Assembly (NCBI RefSeq): GCF_027580225.2
Contig: NW_027395276.1
Span: 186,001 to 250,000, forward strand
Reading direction: 5' to 3'
Origin: Misgurnus anguillicaudatus
Taxonomy: Eukaryota > Chordata > Actinopteri > Cypriniformes > Cobitidae
DNA: 64,000 nt
The first letter of the stretch is position 1. Each line of letters opens with the position of its first letter. The notes under the pieces are model-generated. The model ran no database searches and had not been told where the DNA came from. It saw nothing but the letters and a program-made list of their open reading frames with translations. This document shows positions 35,446 to 47,631 of this stretch, in pieces. A program made the translations under genes and the position numbers.

Positions 35446-37244
35446 TATATACCCGATGGCACCTGTTCGCCCTACCGTCCCCCGCGAAGGGGGAACCCGC
35501 CGGGTCCGCGGCCAGGAGGGTGCGCCTCGGTCGGCCCGGGGGACCGGAGATACTTCCGGTCGAAAATCCGAATTTCGTTACCGCGCCGCTCCGGCGCCTC
35601 GGGCCCGGGTCCTTCGACCTTCGGGTCGGTCGGTCCGCCGGAGGGGCCCTTTCGAACGAGCCCACCCGCGAGTATCTGGCCCTTTCCGCGGCGGAGATAC
35701 GGGGGGCCGTCTCCGGATTTTCCCACGGCCGCTGCTCGGGCGCCTTAAGTCCGAGGACGTCGCCTTCGGGGTCGGTCGCTCTACCCGAGGGGACCTTTCA
35801 AACGAGCCCGCCCTCGACCCTCCGACCCTTTCCGCGGCCGAGATACGGCGGTTCGAAAAAAAAAAAATGCTCGTCCGGAGTTTGCGCGCCCGTAGCGTCC
35901 GCTGCGTTCGTCCACCGGAGGCAGGGCCGGTCTCGTTCGAAAGGTCTCTCTCGGGGCTTTCCGGGGACGCCGACCCCGAGTCCGTGCGACCTCGTGGACC
36001 GGAGATACTTCCGGTCGAATATCCGAATTTCGTTAACGCGCCGCTCCGGCGCCTCGGGCCCGGGGCCTTCGACCTTCGGGTCGATTGTTCCGCCGGAGGG
36101 GCCCTTTCGAACGAGCCCACCCGCGAGTATCTGGCCCTTTCCTCGGCGGAGATACGGGGGGCCGTCTCCGGATTTTCCCACGGCCGCTGCTCGGGCGCCT
36201 TAAGTCCGAGGACGTCGCCTTCGTGGTCGGTCGCTCTACCCGAGGGCACCTTTCGAACGAGCCCGCCCTCGACCCTCCGACCCTTTCCGCGGCCGAGATA
36301 CGGCGGATCGAAAAAAAAAAAACGCTGGTCCGGAGTTCGCGCGCCCGTAGCGTCCGTTGCGTTCGTCCGCCGGAGGCGCGGCCGGTCTCGTTCGAAAGGT
36401 CTTTCCCGGGGCTTTTCGGCGACGCCGGCCCCGAGTCCGTGCGACCCCGGAGACCGGAGATACTTCCGGTCGAATTTCGGAAAACTTCGAATGGCCGTAT
36501 CTCGGGCGCCTCGGGCCCGGGTCCTTCGACCTTCGGGTCGATTGTTCCGCCGGAGGGACCCTTTCGAACGAGCCCACCCGCGAGTATCTGGCCCCTTCCG
36601 CGGCGGAGATACGGGGGGCCGTCTCCGGATTTTCCCACTGCCGCTGCTCGGGCGCCTTAAGTCCGAGGACGTCGCCATCGGGGTCGTTCGCTCTACCCGA
36701 GGCGACCTTTCGAACGAGCCCGCCCTCGACCCTCCGACCCTTTCCGCGGCCGAGATACGGCGGTTCGAAAAAAAAAAAAACGCTCGTCCGGAGTTCGCGC
36801 GCCCGTAGCGTCCGCTTCGTTCGTTCGCCGGAGGCGCGGCCGGTCTCGTTCGAAAGGTCTCTCTCGGGGCTTTCCGGGGACGCCGGCCTCGGGTCCATGC
36901 GACCCCGGGGGCCGGAGATACGGACTTCCACCGCTGCACCTTTAAACGGCCGTAGCTCGGGCGCCTTAAGACCGAGACCTTAGCCCTTTGGGTCCCTTAT
37001 CCTCCAGGAGGGGCCCTTTCCAACGACCCCACCCCCGTCTCCGTACCCCCTCCCCCGGCCGAGATACGACCCCGGGAACATCGCCCCATCTACCCGACCA
37101 CCGTGCACCCGAGGCCGGCCTCGGACCCCGCGACGGACACCCTGGAGCTCGTACCCGTCGCACCGTTCGGTCCCTGCCATCCCACTCTTAAGCACTCCCC
37201 CATTGGACTAAGCCCCATCCTCCCGGCCCTTCTGGAGAACCAAA

Positions 37245-38080
37245 CAGTTGGTCAACCCCAAAATTTCTCCAACCGTTGGTACACCCGAAAGATTTTCCAG
37301 CAGTTGGTCAACCCCAATCGACTTAGGTTTTGGAGCGTTCGCGTTTCCAGCAGTTGGTCAACCTCAATCGACTTAGGTTTTGGAGCGTTCGCGTTTCCAG
37401 CAGTTGGTCAACCTCAACCGACTTAGGTTTTGGAGCGTTCGAGTTTCCAGCAGTTGGTCAACCTCAATCGACTTAGGTTTTGGAGTGTTCGCGTTTCCAG
37501 CAGTTGGTCAACCTCAATCGACTTAGGTTTTGGAGCGTTCGCGTTTCCAGCAGTTGGTCAACCTCAATCGACTTAGGCTCTGGAGCTTTCGCCTCTCCAG
37601 CAGTTGGTCAACCCCAACGACTTAGGCTCTTGAGCTTTCACTTCTCCAGCAGTTGGTCAACCCCATCGACTTAGGTTCTGGGGCGTTCGCTTCTCCTGCC
37701 ATAGACTTAGGTTCTAGAGCTTTCGCCTCTCCGACAGTTGGTCAACCCCAATCGACTTAGGCTCTGGAGCTTTCACTTCTCCAGCAGTTGGTCAACCCCA
37801 ACGACTTAGGCTCTTGAGCTTTCACTTCTCCAGCAGTTGGTCAACCCCATCGACTTAGGTTCTGGGGCGTTCGCTTCTCCTGCCATAGACTTAGGTTCTA
37901 GAGCTTTCGCCTCTCCGACAGTTGGTCAACCCCAATCGACTTAGGCTCTGGAGCTTTCACTTCTCCAGCAGTTGGTCAACCCCATCGACTTAGGTTCTGG
38001 GGCGTTCGCTTCTCCTGCCATCGACTTAGGTTCTGGAGCTTTCGCCTCTCCGACAGTTGGTCAACCTCGATCGACTTAGC
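37245..38080. repeat. 50-bp subrepeat array of U16 (836 bp, longest; 16 motif positions)
   Basis: The 184-bp sub-block is present twice in tandem (37616-37799 and 37800-37983). The second short subrepeat reads TTGGTACACC, so one of the 16 motif positions is broken. Confidence 0.95.
37616..37983. repeat. Tandem duplication of the 184-bp array sub-block
   Basis: Two adjacent 184-bp copies run from AACGACTTAGGCTCTTG to CAACCCC. The block occurs once in most arrays, twice here, and is absent from U1 and U10. It therefore behaves as an independent gain/loss unit within the array. Confidence 0.93.
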
Positions 38081-40431
38081 TATATACCCGATGGCACCTG
38101 TTCGCCCTACCGTCCCCCGCGAAGGGGGAACCCGCCGGGTCCGCGGCCGGGAGGGTGCGCCTCGGTCGGCCCGGGGGACCGGAGATACTTCCGGTCGAAA
38201 ATCCGAATTTCGTTACCGCGCCACTCCGGCGCCTCGGGCCCGGGTCCTTCGAGCTTCGGGTCGATAGGTCCGCCGGAGGGGCCCTTTCGAACGAGCCCAC
38301 CCGCTAGTATCTGGCCCTTTCCTCGGCGGAGATACGGGGGGCCGTCTCCGGATTTTCCCACGGCCGCTGCTCGGGCGCCTTAAGTCCGAGGACGTCGCCT
38401 TCGGGGTCGGTCGCTCTACCCGAGGGGACCTTTCAAACGAGCCCGCCCTCGACCCTCCGACCCTTTCCGCGGCCGAGATACGGCGGTTCGAAAAAAAAGA
38501 AACGCTCTTCCGGAGTTCGCGCGCCCGTAGCGTCCGCTGCGTTCGTCCGCCGGAGGCGCGGCCGGTCTCGTTCGAAAGGTCTCTCTCGGGGCTTTCCGGG
38601 GACGCCGACCCCGAGTCCGTGCGACCCCGTGGACCGGAGATACTTCCGGTCGAATATCCGAATTTCGTTAACGCGCCGCTCCGGCGCCTCGGGCCCGGGG
38701 CCTTCGACCTTCGGGTCGATTGTTCCGCCGGAGGGGCCCTTTCGAACGAGCCCACCGGCGAGTATCTGGCCCTTTCCTCGGCGGAGATACGGGGGGCCGT
38801 CTCCGGATTTTCCCACGGCCGCTGCCCGGGCGCCTTAAGTCCGAGGACGTCGCCTTCGGGGTCGGTCGCTCTACCCGAGGGCACCTTTCGAACGAGCCCG
38901 ACCTCGACCCTCCGACCCTTTCCGCGGCCGAGATACGGCGGATCGAAAAAAAAAAAACGCTGGTCCGGAGTTCGCGCGCCCGTAGCGTCCGTTGCGTTCG
39001 TCCGCCGGAGGCGCGGCCGGTCTCGTTCGAAAGGTCTTTCCCGGGGCTTTTCGGCGACGCCGGCCCCGAGTCCGTGCGACCCCGGAGACCGGAGATACTT
39101 CCGGTCGAATTTCGGAAAACTTCGAACGGCCGTATCTCGGGCGCCTCGGGCCCGGGTCCTTCGACCTTCGGGTCGATTTTTCCGCCGGAGGGACCCTTTC
39201 GAAGGAGCCCAACCGCGAGTATCTGGCCCCTTCCGCGGCGGAGATCCGGGGGGCCGTCTCCGGATTTTCCCACTGCCGCTGCTCGGGCGCCTTAAGTCCG
39301 AGGACGTCGCCCTCGGGGTCGTTCGCTCTACCCGAGGCGACCTTTCGAACGAGCACGCCCTCGACCCTCCGACCCTTTCCGCGGCCGAGATACGGCGGTT
39401 CGAAAAAAAAAAAAACGCTCGTCCGGAGTTCGCGCGCCTGTAGCGTCCGCTGCGTTCGTCCGCCGGAGGCGCGGCCGGTCTCGTTCGAAAGGTCTCTCTC
39501 GGGGCTTTCCGGGGACGCCGGCCTCGGGTCCATGCGACCCCGGGGGCCGGAGATACGGACTTCCACCGCTGCACCTTTAAACGGCCGTAGCTCGGGCGCC
39601 TTAAGACCGAGACCTTAGCCCTTTGGGTCCCTTATCCTCCAGGAGGGGCCCTTTCCAACGACCCCACCCCCGTCTCCGTACCCCCTCCCCCGGCCGAGAT
39701 ACGACCCCGGGAACATCGCCCCGTCTACCCGACCACCGTGCACCCGAGGCCGGCCTCGGACCCCGCGACGGACACCCTGGAGCTCGTACCCGTCGCACCG
39801 TTCGGTCCCTGCCATCCCACTCTTAAGCACTCCCCCACCGGACTAAGCCCCATCCTCCCGGCCCTTCTGGAGAACCAAACAGTTGGTCAACCCCAAAATT
39901 TCTCCAACCGTTGGTCAACCCGAAAGATTTTCCAGCAGTTGGTCAACCCCAATCGACGTAGGTTTTGGAGCGTTCGCGTTTCCAGCAGTTGGTCAACCTC
40001 AATCGACTTAGGTTTTGGAGCGGTCGAGTTTCCAGCAGTTGGTCAACCTCAATCGACTTAGGTTTTGGAGCGTTCGCGTTTCCAGCAGTTGGCCAACCTC
40101 AATCGACTTAGGCTCTGGAGCTTTCGCCTCTCCAGCAGTTGGTCAACCCCAACGACTTAGGCTCTTGAGCTTTCACTTCTCCAGCAGTTGGTCAACCCCA
40201 TCGACTTAGGTTCTGGGGCGTTCGCTTCTCCTGCCATAGACTTAGGTTCTAGAGCTTTCGCCTCTCCGACAGTTGGTCAACCCCAATCGACTTAGGCTCT
40301 GGAGCTTTCACTTCTCCAGCAGTTGGTCAACCCCATCGACTTAGGTTCTGGGGCGTTCGCTTCTCCTGCCATCGACTTAGGTTCTGGAGCTTTCGCCTCT
40401 CCGACAGTTGGTCAACCTCGATCGACTTAGC
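38081..40431. repeat. Unit U17 (2351 bp, three modules)
   Basis: A-tracts are at 38491-38501 (interrupted by G), 38946-38957 and 39403-39415. This unit has an unusually high number of private changes (GCGCCACTCC, CGAGCTTCGGG, CCGCTAGTATC, CACCGGCGAG, TGCCCGGG, GAGATCCGG). It shares GATTTTTCCGCC and GAGCACGCCC with U19 and U20. Confidence 0.94.
39880..40431. repeat. 50-bp subrepeat array of U17 (552 bp, 11 motif positions)
   Basis: One 50-bp subrepeat shorter than the 602-bp class. Markers CGACGTAGG, GCGGTCGAG and the broken dyad TTGGCCAACC link it to U20, U21 and U24. U19 shares the first two markers only. Confidence 0.95.
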
Positions 40432-42831
40432 TATATACCCGATGGCACCTGTTCGCCCTACCGTCCCCCGCGAAGGGGGAACCCGCCGGGTCCGCGGCCG
40501 GGAGGGTGCGCCTCGGTCGGCCCGGGGGACCGGAGATACTTCCGGTCGAAAATCCGAATTTCGTTACCGCGCCACTCCGGCGCCTCGGGCCCGGGTCCTT
40601 CGACCTTCGGGTCGGTCGGTCCGCCGGAGGGGCCCTTTCGAACGAGCCCACCCGCGAGTATCTGGCCCTTTCCGCGGCGGAGATACGGGGGGCCGTCTCC
40701 GGATTTTCCCACGGCCGCTGCTCGGGCGCCTTAAGTCCGAGGACGTCGCCTTCGGGGTCGGTCGCTCTACCCGAGGGGACCTTTCAAACGAGCCCGCCCT
40801 CGACCCTCCGACTCTTTCCGCGGCCGAGATACGGCGGTTCGAAAAAAAAAAAACGCTCGTCCGGAGTTCGCGCGCCCGTAGCGTCCGCTGCGTTCGTCCG
40901 CCGGAGGCGCGGCCTGTCTCGTTTGAAAGGTCTCTCTCGGGGCTTTCCGGGGACGCCGACTCCGAGTCCGTGCGACCCCGTGGACCGGAGATACTTCCGG
41001 TCGAATATCCGAATTTCGTTAACGCGCCGCTCCGGCGCCTCGGGCCCGGGGCCTTCGACCTTCGGGTCGATTGTTCCGCCGGAGGGGCCCTTTCGAACGA
41101 GCCCACCCGCGAGTATCTGGCCCTTTCCTCGGCGGAGATACGGGGGGCCGTCTCCGGATTTTCCCACGGCCGCTGCTCGGGCGCCTTAAGTCCGAGGACG
41201 TCGCCTTCGGGGTCGGTCGCTCTACCCGAGGGCACCTTTCGAACGAGCCCGCCCTCGACCCTCCGACCCTTTCCGCGGCCGAGATACGGCGGATCGGAAA
41301 AAAAAAAACGCTGGTCCGGAGTTCGCGCGCCCGTAGCGTCCGTTGCATTCGTCCGCCGGAGGCGCGGCCGGTCTCGTTCGAAAGGTCTTTCCCGGGGCTT
41401 TTCGGCGACGCCGGCCCCGAGTCCGTGCGACCCCGGAGACCGGAGATACTTCCGGTCGAATTTCGGAAAACTTCGAACGGCCGTATCTCGGGCGCCTCGG
41501 GCCCGGGTCCTTCGACCTTCGGGTCGATTGTTCCGCCGGAGGGACCCTTTCGAACGAGCCCACCCGCGAGTATCTGGCCCCTTCCGCGGCGGAGATACGG
41601 GGGGCCGTCTCTGGATTTTCCACTGCCGCTGCTCGGGCGCCTTAAGTCCGAGGACGTCGCCCTCGGGGTCGTTCGCTCTACCCGAGGCGACCTTTCGAAC
41701 GAGCCCGCCCTCGACCCTCCGACCCTTTCCGCGGCCGAGATACGGCGGTTCGAAAAAAAAAAAAACGCTCGTCCGGAGTTCGCGCGCCCGTAGCGTCCGC
41801 TTCGTTCGTTCGCCGGAGGCGCGGCCGGTCTCGTTCGAAAGGTCTCTCTCGGGGCTTTCCGGGGACGCCGGACTCGGGTCCATGCGACCCCGGGGGCCGG
41901 AGATACGGACTTCCACCGCTGCACCTTTAAACGGCCGTAGCTCAGGCGCCTTAAGACCGAGACCTTAGCCCTTTGGGTCCCTTATACTCCAGGAGGTGCC
42001 CTTTCCAACGACCCCACCCCCGTCTCCGTACCCCCTCCCCCGGCCGAGATACGACCCCGGGAACATCGCCCCGTCTACCCGACCACCGTGCACCCGAGGC
42101 CGGCCTCGGACCCCGCGACGGACACCCTGGAGCTCGTACCCGTCGCACCGTTCGGTCCCTGCCATCCCACTCTTAAGCACTCCCCCACCGGACTAAGCCC
42201 CATCCTCCCGGCCCTTCTGGAGAACCAAACAGTTGGTCAACCCCAAAATTTCTCCAACCGTTGGTCAACCCGAAAGATTTTCCAGCAGTTGGTCAACCCC
42301 AATCGACTTAGGTTTTGGAGCGTTCGCGTTTCCAGCAGTTGGTCAACCTCAATCGACTGAGGTTTTGGAGCGTTCGCGTTTCCAGCAGTTGGTCAACCTC
42401 AATCGACTTAGGTTTTGGAGTGTTCGCGTTTCCAGCAGTTGGTCAACCTCAATCGACTTAGGTTTTGGAGCGTTCGCGTTTCCAGCAGTTGGTCAACCTC
42501 AATCGACTTAGGCTCTGGAGCTTTCGCCTCTCCAGCAGTTGGTCAACCCCAACGACTTAGGCTCTTGAGCTTTCACTTCTCCAGCAGTTGGTCAACCCCA
42601 TCGACTTAGGTTCTGGGGCGTTCGCTTCTCCTGCCATAGACTTAGGTTCTAGAGCTTTCGCCTCTCCGACAGTTGGTCAACCCCAATCGACTTAGGCTCT
42701 GGAGCTTTCACTTCTCCAGCAGTTGGTCAACCCCATCGACTTAGGTTCTGGGGCGTTCGCTTCTCCTGCCATCGACTTAGGTTCTGGAGCTTTCGCCTCT
42801 CCGACAGTTGGTCAACCTCGATCGACTTAGC
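40432..42831. repeat. Unit U18 (2400 bp, three modules)
   Basis: A-tracts are at 40842-40853, 41298-41308 (flank GGATCGG) and 41753-41765. A one-base deletion occurs near 41617 (GGATTTTCCACTG instead of TTTCCCACTG). The array-side markers GACTCTTTCC and TATACTCC are shared with U21. Confidence 0.95.
42230..42831. repeat. 50-bp subrepeat array of U18 (602 bp, 12 dyad motifs)
   Basis: 602-bp class, with a private CGACTGAGG near 42355. Confidence 0.95.
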
Positions 42832-45232
42832 TATATACCCGATGGCACCTGTTCGCCCTACCGTCCCCCGCGAAGGGGGAACCCGCCGGGTCCGCGGCCG
42901 GGAGGGTGCGCCTCGGTCGGCCCGGGGGAACGGAGATACTTCCGGTCGAAAATCCGAATTTCATTACCGCGCCGCTCCGGCGCCTCGGGCCCGGGTCCTT
43001 CGACCTTCGGGTCGGTCGGTCCGCCGGAGGGGCCCTTTCGAACGAGCCCACCCGCGAGTATCTGGCCCTTTCCGCGGCGGAGATACGGGGGGCCAACTCC
43101 GGATTTTCCCACGGCCGCTGCTCGGGCGCCTTAAGTCCGAGGACGTCGCCTTCGGGGTCGGTCGCTCTACCCGAGGGGACCTTTCAAACGAGCCCGCCCT
43201 CGACCCTCCGACCCTTTCCGCGGCCGAGATACGGCGGTTCGAAAAAAAAAAAATGCTCATCCGGAGTTCGCGCGCCCTTAGCGTCCGCTGCGTTCGTCCG
43301 CCGGAGGCGCGGTTGGTCTCGTTCGAAAGGTCTCTCTCGGGGATTTCCGGGGAAACCGACCCCGAGTCCGTGCGACCCCGTGGACCGGAGATACTTCCGG
43401 TCGAATATCCGAATTTCGTTAACGCGCCGCTCCGGCGCCTCGGGCCCGGGGCCTTCGACCTTCGGGTCGATTGTTCCGCCGGAGGGGCCCTTTCGAACGA
43501 GCCCACCCGCGAGTATCTGGCCCTTTCCTCGGCGGAGATACGGGGGGCCGTCTCCGGATTTTCCCACGGCCGCTGCTCGGGCGCCTTAAGTCCGAGGACG
43601 TCGCCTTCGGGGTCGGTCGCTCTACCCGAGGGCACCTTTCGAACGAGCCCGCCCTCGACCCTCCGACCCTTTCCGCGGCCGAGATACGGCGGATCGAAAA
43701 AAAAAAAACGCTGGTCCGGAGTTCGCGCGCCCGTAGCGTCCGTTGCGTTCGTCCGCCGGAGGCGCGGCCGGTCTCGTTCGAAAGGTCTTTCCCGGGGCTT
43801 TTCGGCGACGCCGGGCCCGAGTCCGTGCGACCCCGGAGACCGGAGATACTTCCGGTCGAATTTCGGAAAACTTCGAACGGCCGTATCTCGGGCGCCTCGG
43901 GCCCGGGTCCTTCGACCTTCGGGTCGATTTTTCCGCCGGAGGGACCCTTTCGAAGGAGCTCAACCGCGAGTATCTGGCCCCTTCCACGGCGGAGATACGG
44001 GGGGCCGTCTCCGGATTTTCCCACTGCCGCTGCTCGGGCGCCTTAAGTCCGAGGACGTCGCCCTCGGGGTCGTTCGCTCTACCCGAGGCGACCTTTCGAA
44101 CGAGCACGCCCTCGACCCTCCGACCCTTTCCGCGGCCGAAATACGGCGGTTCGAAAAAAAAAAAAACGCTCGTCCGGAGTTCGCGCGCCCGTAGCGTCCG
44201 CTGCGTTCGTCCGCCGGAGGCGCGGCCAGTCTCGTTCGAAAGGTCTCTCTCGGGGCTTTCCGGGGACGCCGGCCTCGGGTCCATGCGACCCCGGGGGCCG
44301 GAGATACGGACTTCCACCGCTGCACCTTTAAACGGCCGTAGCTCGGGCGCCTTAAGACCGAGACCTTAGCCCTTTGGGTCCCTTATCCTCCAGGAGGGGC
44401 CCTTTCCAACGACCCCACCCCCGTCTCCGTACCCCCTCCCCCGGCCGAGATACGACCCCGGGAACATCGCCCCGTCTACCCGACCACCGTGCACCCGAGG
44501 CCGGCCTCGGACCCCGCGACGGACACCCTGGAGCTCGTACCCGTCGCACCGTTCGGTCCCTGCCATCCCACTCTTAAGCACTCCCCCACCGGACTAAGCC
44601 CCATCCTCCCGGCCCTTCTGGAGAACCAAACAGTTGGTCAACCCCAAAATTTCTCCAACCGTTGGTCAACCCGAAAGATTTTCCAGCAGTTGGTCAACCC
44701 CAATCGACGTAGGTTTTGGAGCGTTCGCGTTTCCAGCAGTTGGTCAACCTCAATCGACTTAGGTTTTGGAGCGGTCGAGTTTCCAGCAGTTGGTCAACCT
44801 CAATCGACTTAGGTTTTGGAGTGTTCGCGTTTCCAGCAGTTGGTCAACCTCAATCGACTTAGGTTTTGGAGCGTTCGCGTTTCCAGCAGTTGGTCAACCT
44901 CAATCGACTTAGGCTCTGGAGCTTTCGCCTCTCCAGCAGTTGGTCAACCCCAACGACTTAGGCTCTTGAGCTTTCACTTCTCCAGCAGTTGGTCAACCCC
45001 ATCGACTTAGGTTCTGGGGCGTTCGCTTCTCCTGCCATAGACTTAGGTTCTAGAGCTTTCGCCTCTCCGACAGTTGGTCAACCCCAATCGACTTAGGCTC
45101 TGGAGCTTTCACTTCTCCAGCAGTTGGTCAACCCCATCGACTTAGGTTCTGGGGCGTTCGCTTCTCCTGCCATCGACTTAGGTTCTGGAGCTTTCGCCTC
45201 TCCGACAGTTGGTCAACCTCGATCGACTTAGC
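42832..45232. repeat. Unit U19 (2401 bp, three modules)
   Basis: A-tracts are at 43242-43253, 43697-43708 and 44154-44166. The first module has AAATGCTCATCC, GCGCCCTTAGCG, GCGGTTGGTC and GGGAAACCG, which also occur in U20, U22 and U25 (with AAATGCTCG). Private changes include GGGGGAACGG, TTCATTACC and GGGCCAACTCC. Confidence 0.95.
44631..45232. repeat. 50-bp subrepeat array of U19 (602 bp, 12 dyad motifs)
   Basis: 602-bp class with CGACGTAGG and GCGGTCGAG markers. Confidence 0.95.
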
Positions 45233-47631
45233 TATATACCCGATGGCACCTGTTCGCCCTACCGTCCCCCGCGAAGGGGGAACCCGCCGGGTCCGCGGCC
45301 GGGAGGGTGCGCCTCGGTTGGCCCGGGGGACCGGAGATACTTCCGGTCGAAAATCCGAATTTCGTTACCGCGCCGCTCCGGCGCCTCGGGCCCGGGTCCT
45401 TCGACCTTCGGGTCGGTCGGTCCGCCGGAGGGGCCCTTTCGAACGAGCCCACCCGCGAGTATCTGGCCCTTTCCGCGGCGGAGATACGGGGGGCCGTCTC
45501 CGGATTTTCCCACGGCCGCTGCTCGGGCGCCTTAAGTCCGAGGACGTCGCCTTCGGGGTCGGTCGCTCTACCCGAGGGGACCTTTCAAACGAGCCCGCCC
45601 TCGACCCTCCGACCCTTTCCGCGGCCGAGATACGGCGGTTCGAAAAAAAAAAAATGCTCGTCCGGAGTTCGCGCGCCCTTAGCGTCCGCTGCGTTCGTCC
45701 GCCGGAGGCGCGGTTGGTCTCGTTCGAAAGGTCTCTCTCGGGGCTTTCCGGGGAAACCGACCCCGAGTCCGTGCGACCCCGTGGACCGGAGATACTTCCG
45801 GTCGAATATCCGAATTTCGTTAACACGCCGCTCCGGCGCCTCGGGCCCGGGGCCTTCGACCTTCGGGTCGATTGTTCCGCCGGAAGGGCCCTTTCGAACG
45901 AGCCCACCCGCGAGTATCTGGCCCTTTCCTCGGCGGAGATACGGGGGGCCGTCTCCGGATTTTCCCACGGCCGCTGCTCGGGCGCCTTAAGTCCGAGGAC
46001 GTCGCCTTCGGGGTCGGTCGCTCTACCCGAGGGCACCTTTCGAACGAGCCCGCCCTCGACCCTCCGACCCTTTCCGCGGCCGAGATACGGCGGATCGAAA
46101 AAAAAAAAACGCTGGTCCGGAGTTCGCGCGCCCGTAGCGTCCGTTGCGTTCGTCCGCCGGAGGCGCGGCCGGTCTCGTTCGAAAGGTCTTTCCCAGGGCT
46201 TTTCGGCGACGCCGGCCCCGAGTCCGTGCGACCCCGGAGACCGGAGATACTTCCGGTCGAATTTAGAAAAACTTCGAACGGCCGTATCTCGGGCGCCTCG
46301 GGCCCGGGTCCTTTGACCTTCGGGTCGATTTTTCCGCCGGAGGGACCCTTTCGAAGGAGCCCAACCGCGAGTATCTGGCCCCTTCCGCGGCGGAGATACG
46401 GGGGGCCGTCTCCGGATTTTCCCACTGCCGCTGCTCGGGCGCCTTAAGTCCGAGGACGTCGCCCTCGGGGTCGTTCGCTCTACCCGAGGCGACCTTTCGA
46501 ACGAGCACGCCCTCGACCCTCCGACCCTTTCCGCGGCCGAGATACGGCGGTTCGAAAAAAAAAAAACGCTCGTCCGGAGTTCGCGCGCCCGTAGCGTCCG
46601 CTGCGTTCGTCCGCCGGAGGCGCGGCCGGTCTCGTTCAAAGGTCTCTCTCGGGGCTTTCCGGGGACGCCGGCCTCGGGTCCATGCGACCCCGGGGGCCGG
46701 AGATACGGACTTCCACCGCTGCACCTTTAAACGGCCGTAGCTCGGGCGCCTTAAGACCGAGACCTTAGCCCTTTGGGTCCCTTATCCTCCAGGAGGGGCC
46801 CTTTCCAACGACCCCACCCCCGTCTCCGTACCCCCTCCCCCGGCCGAGATACGACCCCGGGAACATCGCCCCGTCTACCCGACCACCGTGCACCCGAGGC
46901 CGGCCTCGGACCCCGCGACGGACACCCTGGAGCTCGTACCCGTCGCACCGTTCGGTCCCTGCCATCCCACTCTTAAGCACTCCCCCACCGGACTAAGCCC
47001 CATCCTCCCGGCCCTTCTGGAGAACCAAACAGTTGGTCAACCCCAAAATTTCTCCAACCGTTGGTCAACCCGAAAGATTTTCCAGCAGTTGGTCAACCCC
47101 AATCGACGTAGGTTTTGGAGCGTTCGCGTTTCCAGCAGTTGGTCAACCTCAATCGACTTAGGTTTTGGAGCGGTCGAGTTTCCAGCAGTTGGTCAACCTC
47201 AATCGACTTAGGTTTTGGAGTGTTCGCGTTTCCAGCAGTTGGTCAACCTCAATCGACTTAGGTTTTGGAGCTTTCGCGTTTCCAGCAGTTGGCCAACCTC
47301 AATCGACTTAGGCTCTGGAGCTTTCGCCTCTCCAGCAGTTGGTCAACCCCAACGACTTAGGCTCTTGAGCTTTCACTTCTCCAGCAGTTGGTTAACCCCT
47401 TCGACTTAGGTTCTGGGGCGTTCGCTTCTCCTGCCATAGACTTAGGTTCTAGAGCTTTCGCCTCTCCGACAGTTGGTCAACCCCAATCGACTTAGGCTCT
47501 GGAGCTTTCACTTCTCCAGCAGTTGGTCAACCCCATCGACTTAGGTTCTGGGGCGTTCGCTTCTCCTGCCATCGACTTAGGTTCTGGAGCTTTCGCCTCT
47601 CCGACAGTTGGTCAACCTCGATCGACTTAGC
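45233..47631. repeat. Unit U20 (2399 bp, three modules)
   Basis: A-tracts are at 45643-45654, 46098-46109 and 46555-46566. Small private changes include AATTTAGAAAAAC near 46261 and a 1-2 base deletion at TCGTTCAAAGGTC near 46633. Confidence 0.95.
47030..47631. repeat. 50-bp subrepeat array of U20 (602 bp, 12 motif positions)
   Basis: 602-bp class. Two dyads are altered (TTGGCCAACC near 47290, TTGGTTAACC near 47389). Confidence 0.95.

Larger units (their letters stand above)
1..37200. repeat. Large-scale repeat: U0-U8 corresponds to U9-U16
   Basis: Pairs sharing private variants are U0/U9 and U1/U10 (offset 19875-19879), U4/U12 and U5/U13 (offset 17750-17751), U7/U14 (as hybrid with U6) and U8/U15. 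The offset falls because the first block has one more 2-kb unit (U2 and U3 against U11). This is a higher-order repeat with later unit loss or gain. Confidence 0.85.
35446..38080. repeat. Unit U16 (2635 bp; 184-bp duplication in the array)
   Basis: Three-module block with A-tracts at 35856-35867, 36311-36322 and 36768-36780. Several C to T or G to A changes occur at CpG (AAATGCTCG, GTTTGCGCG, GTCCACCGG, GCGACCTCG). The extra length lies in the array. Confidence 0.95.

Noticed and set aside
40442..41968. 508-codon plus-strand ORF and many 200-450-codon ORFs on both strands
   Set aside because: These come from GC-rich sequence poor in stop codons. They overlap in several frames and both strands of the same DNA. 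The products are Arg/Pro/Gly/Ser-rich without a domain I recognise. Their frame depends on A-tract length, which varies by 1-2 bases between units while all other sequence is conserved. That is not compatible with coding constraint.
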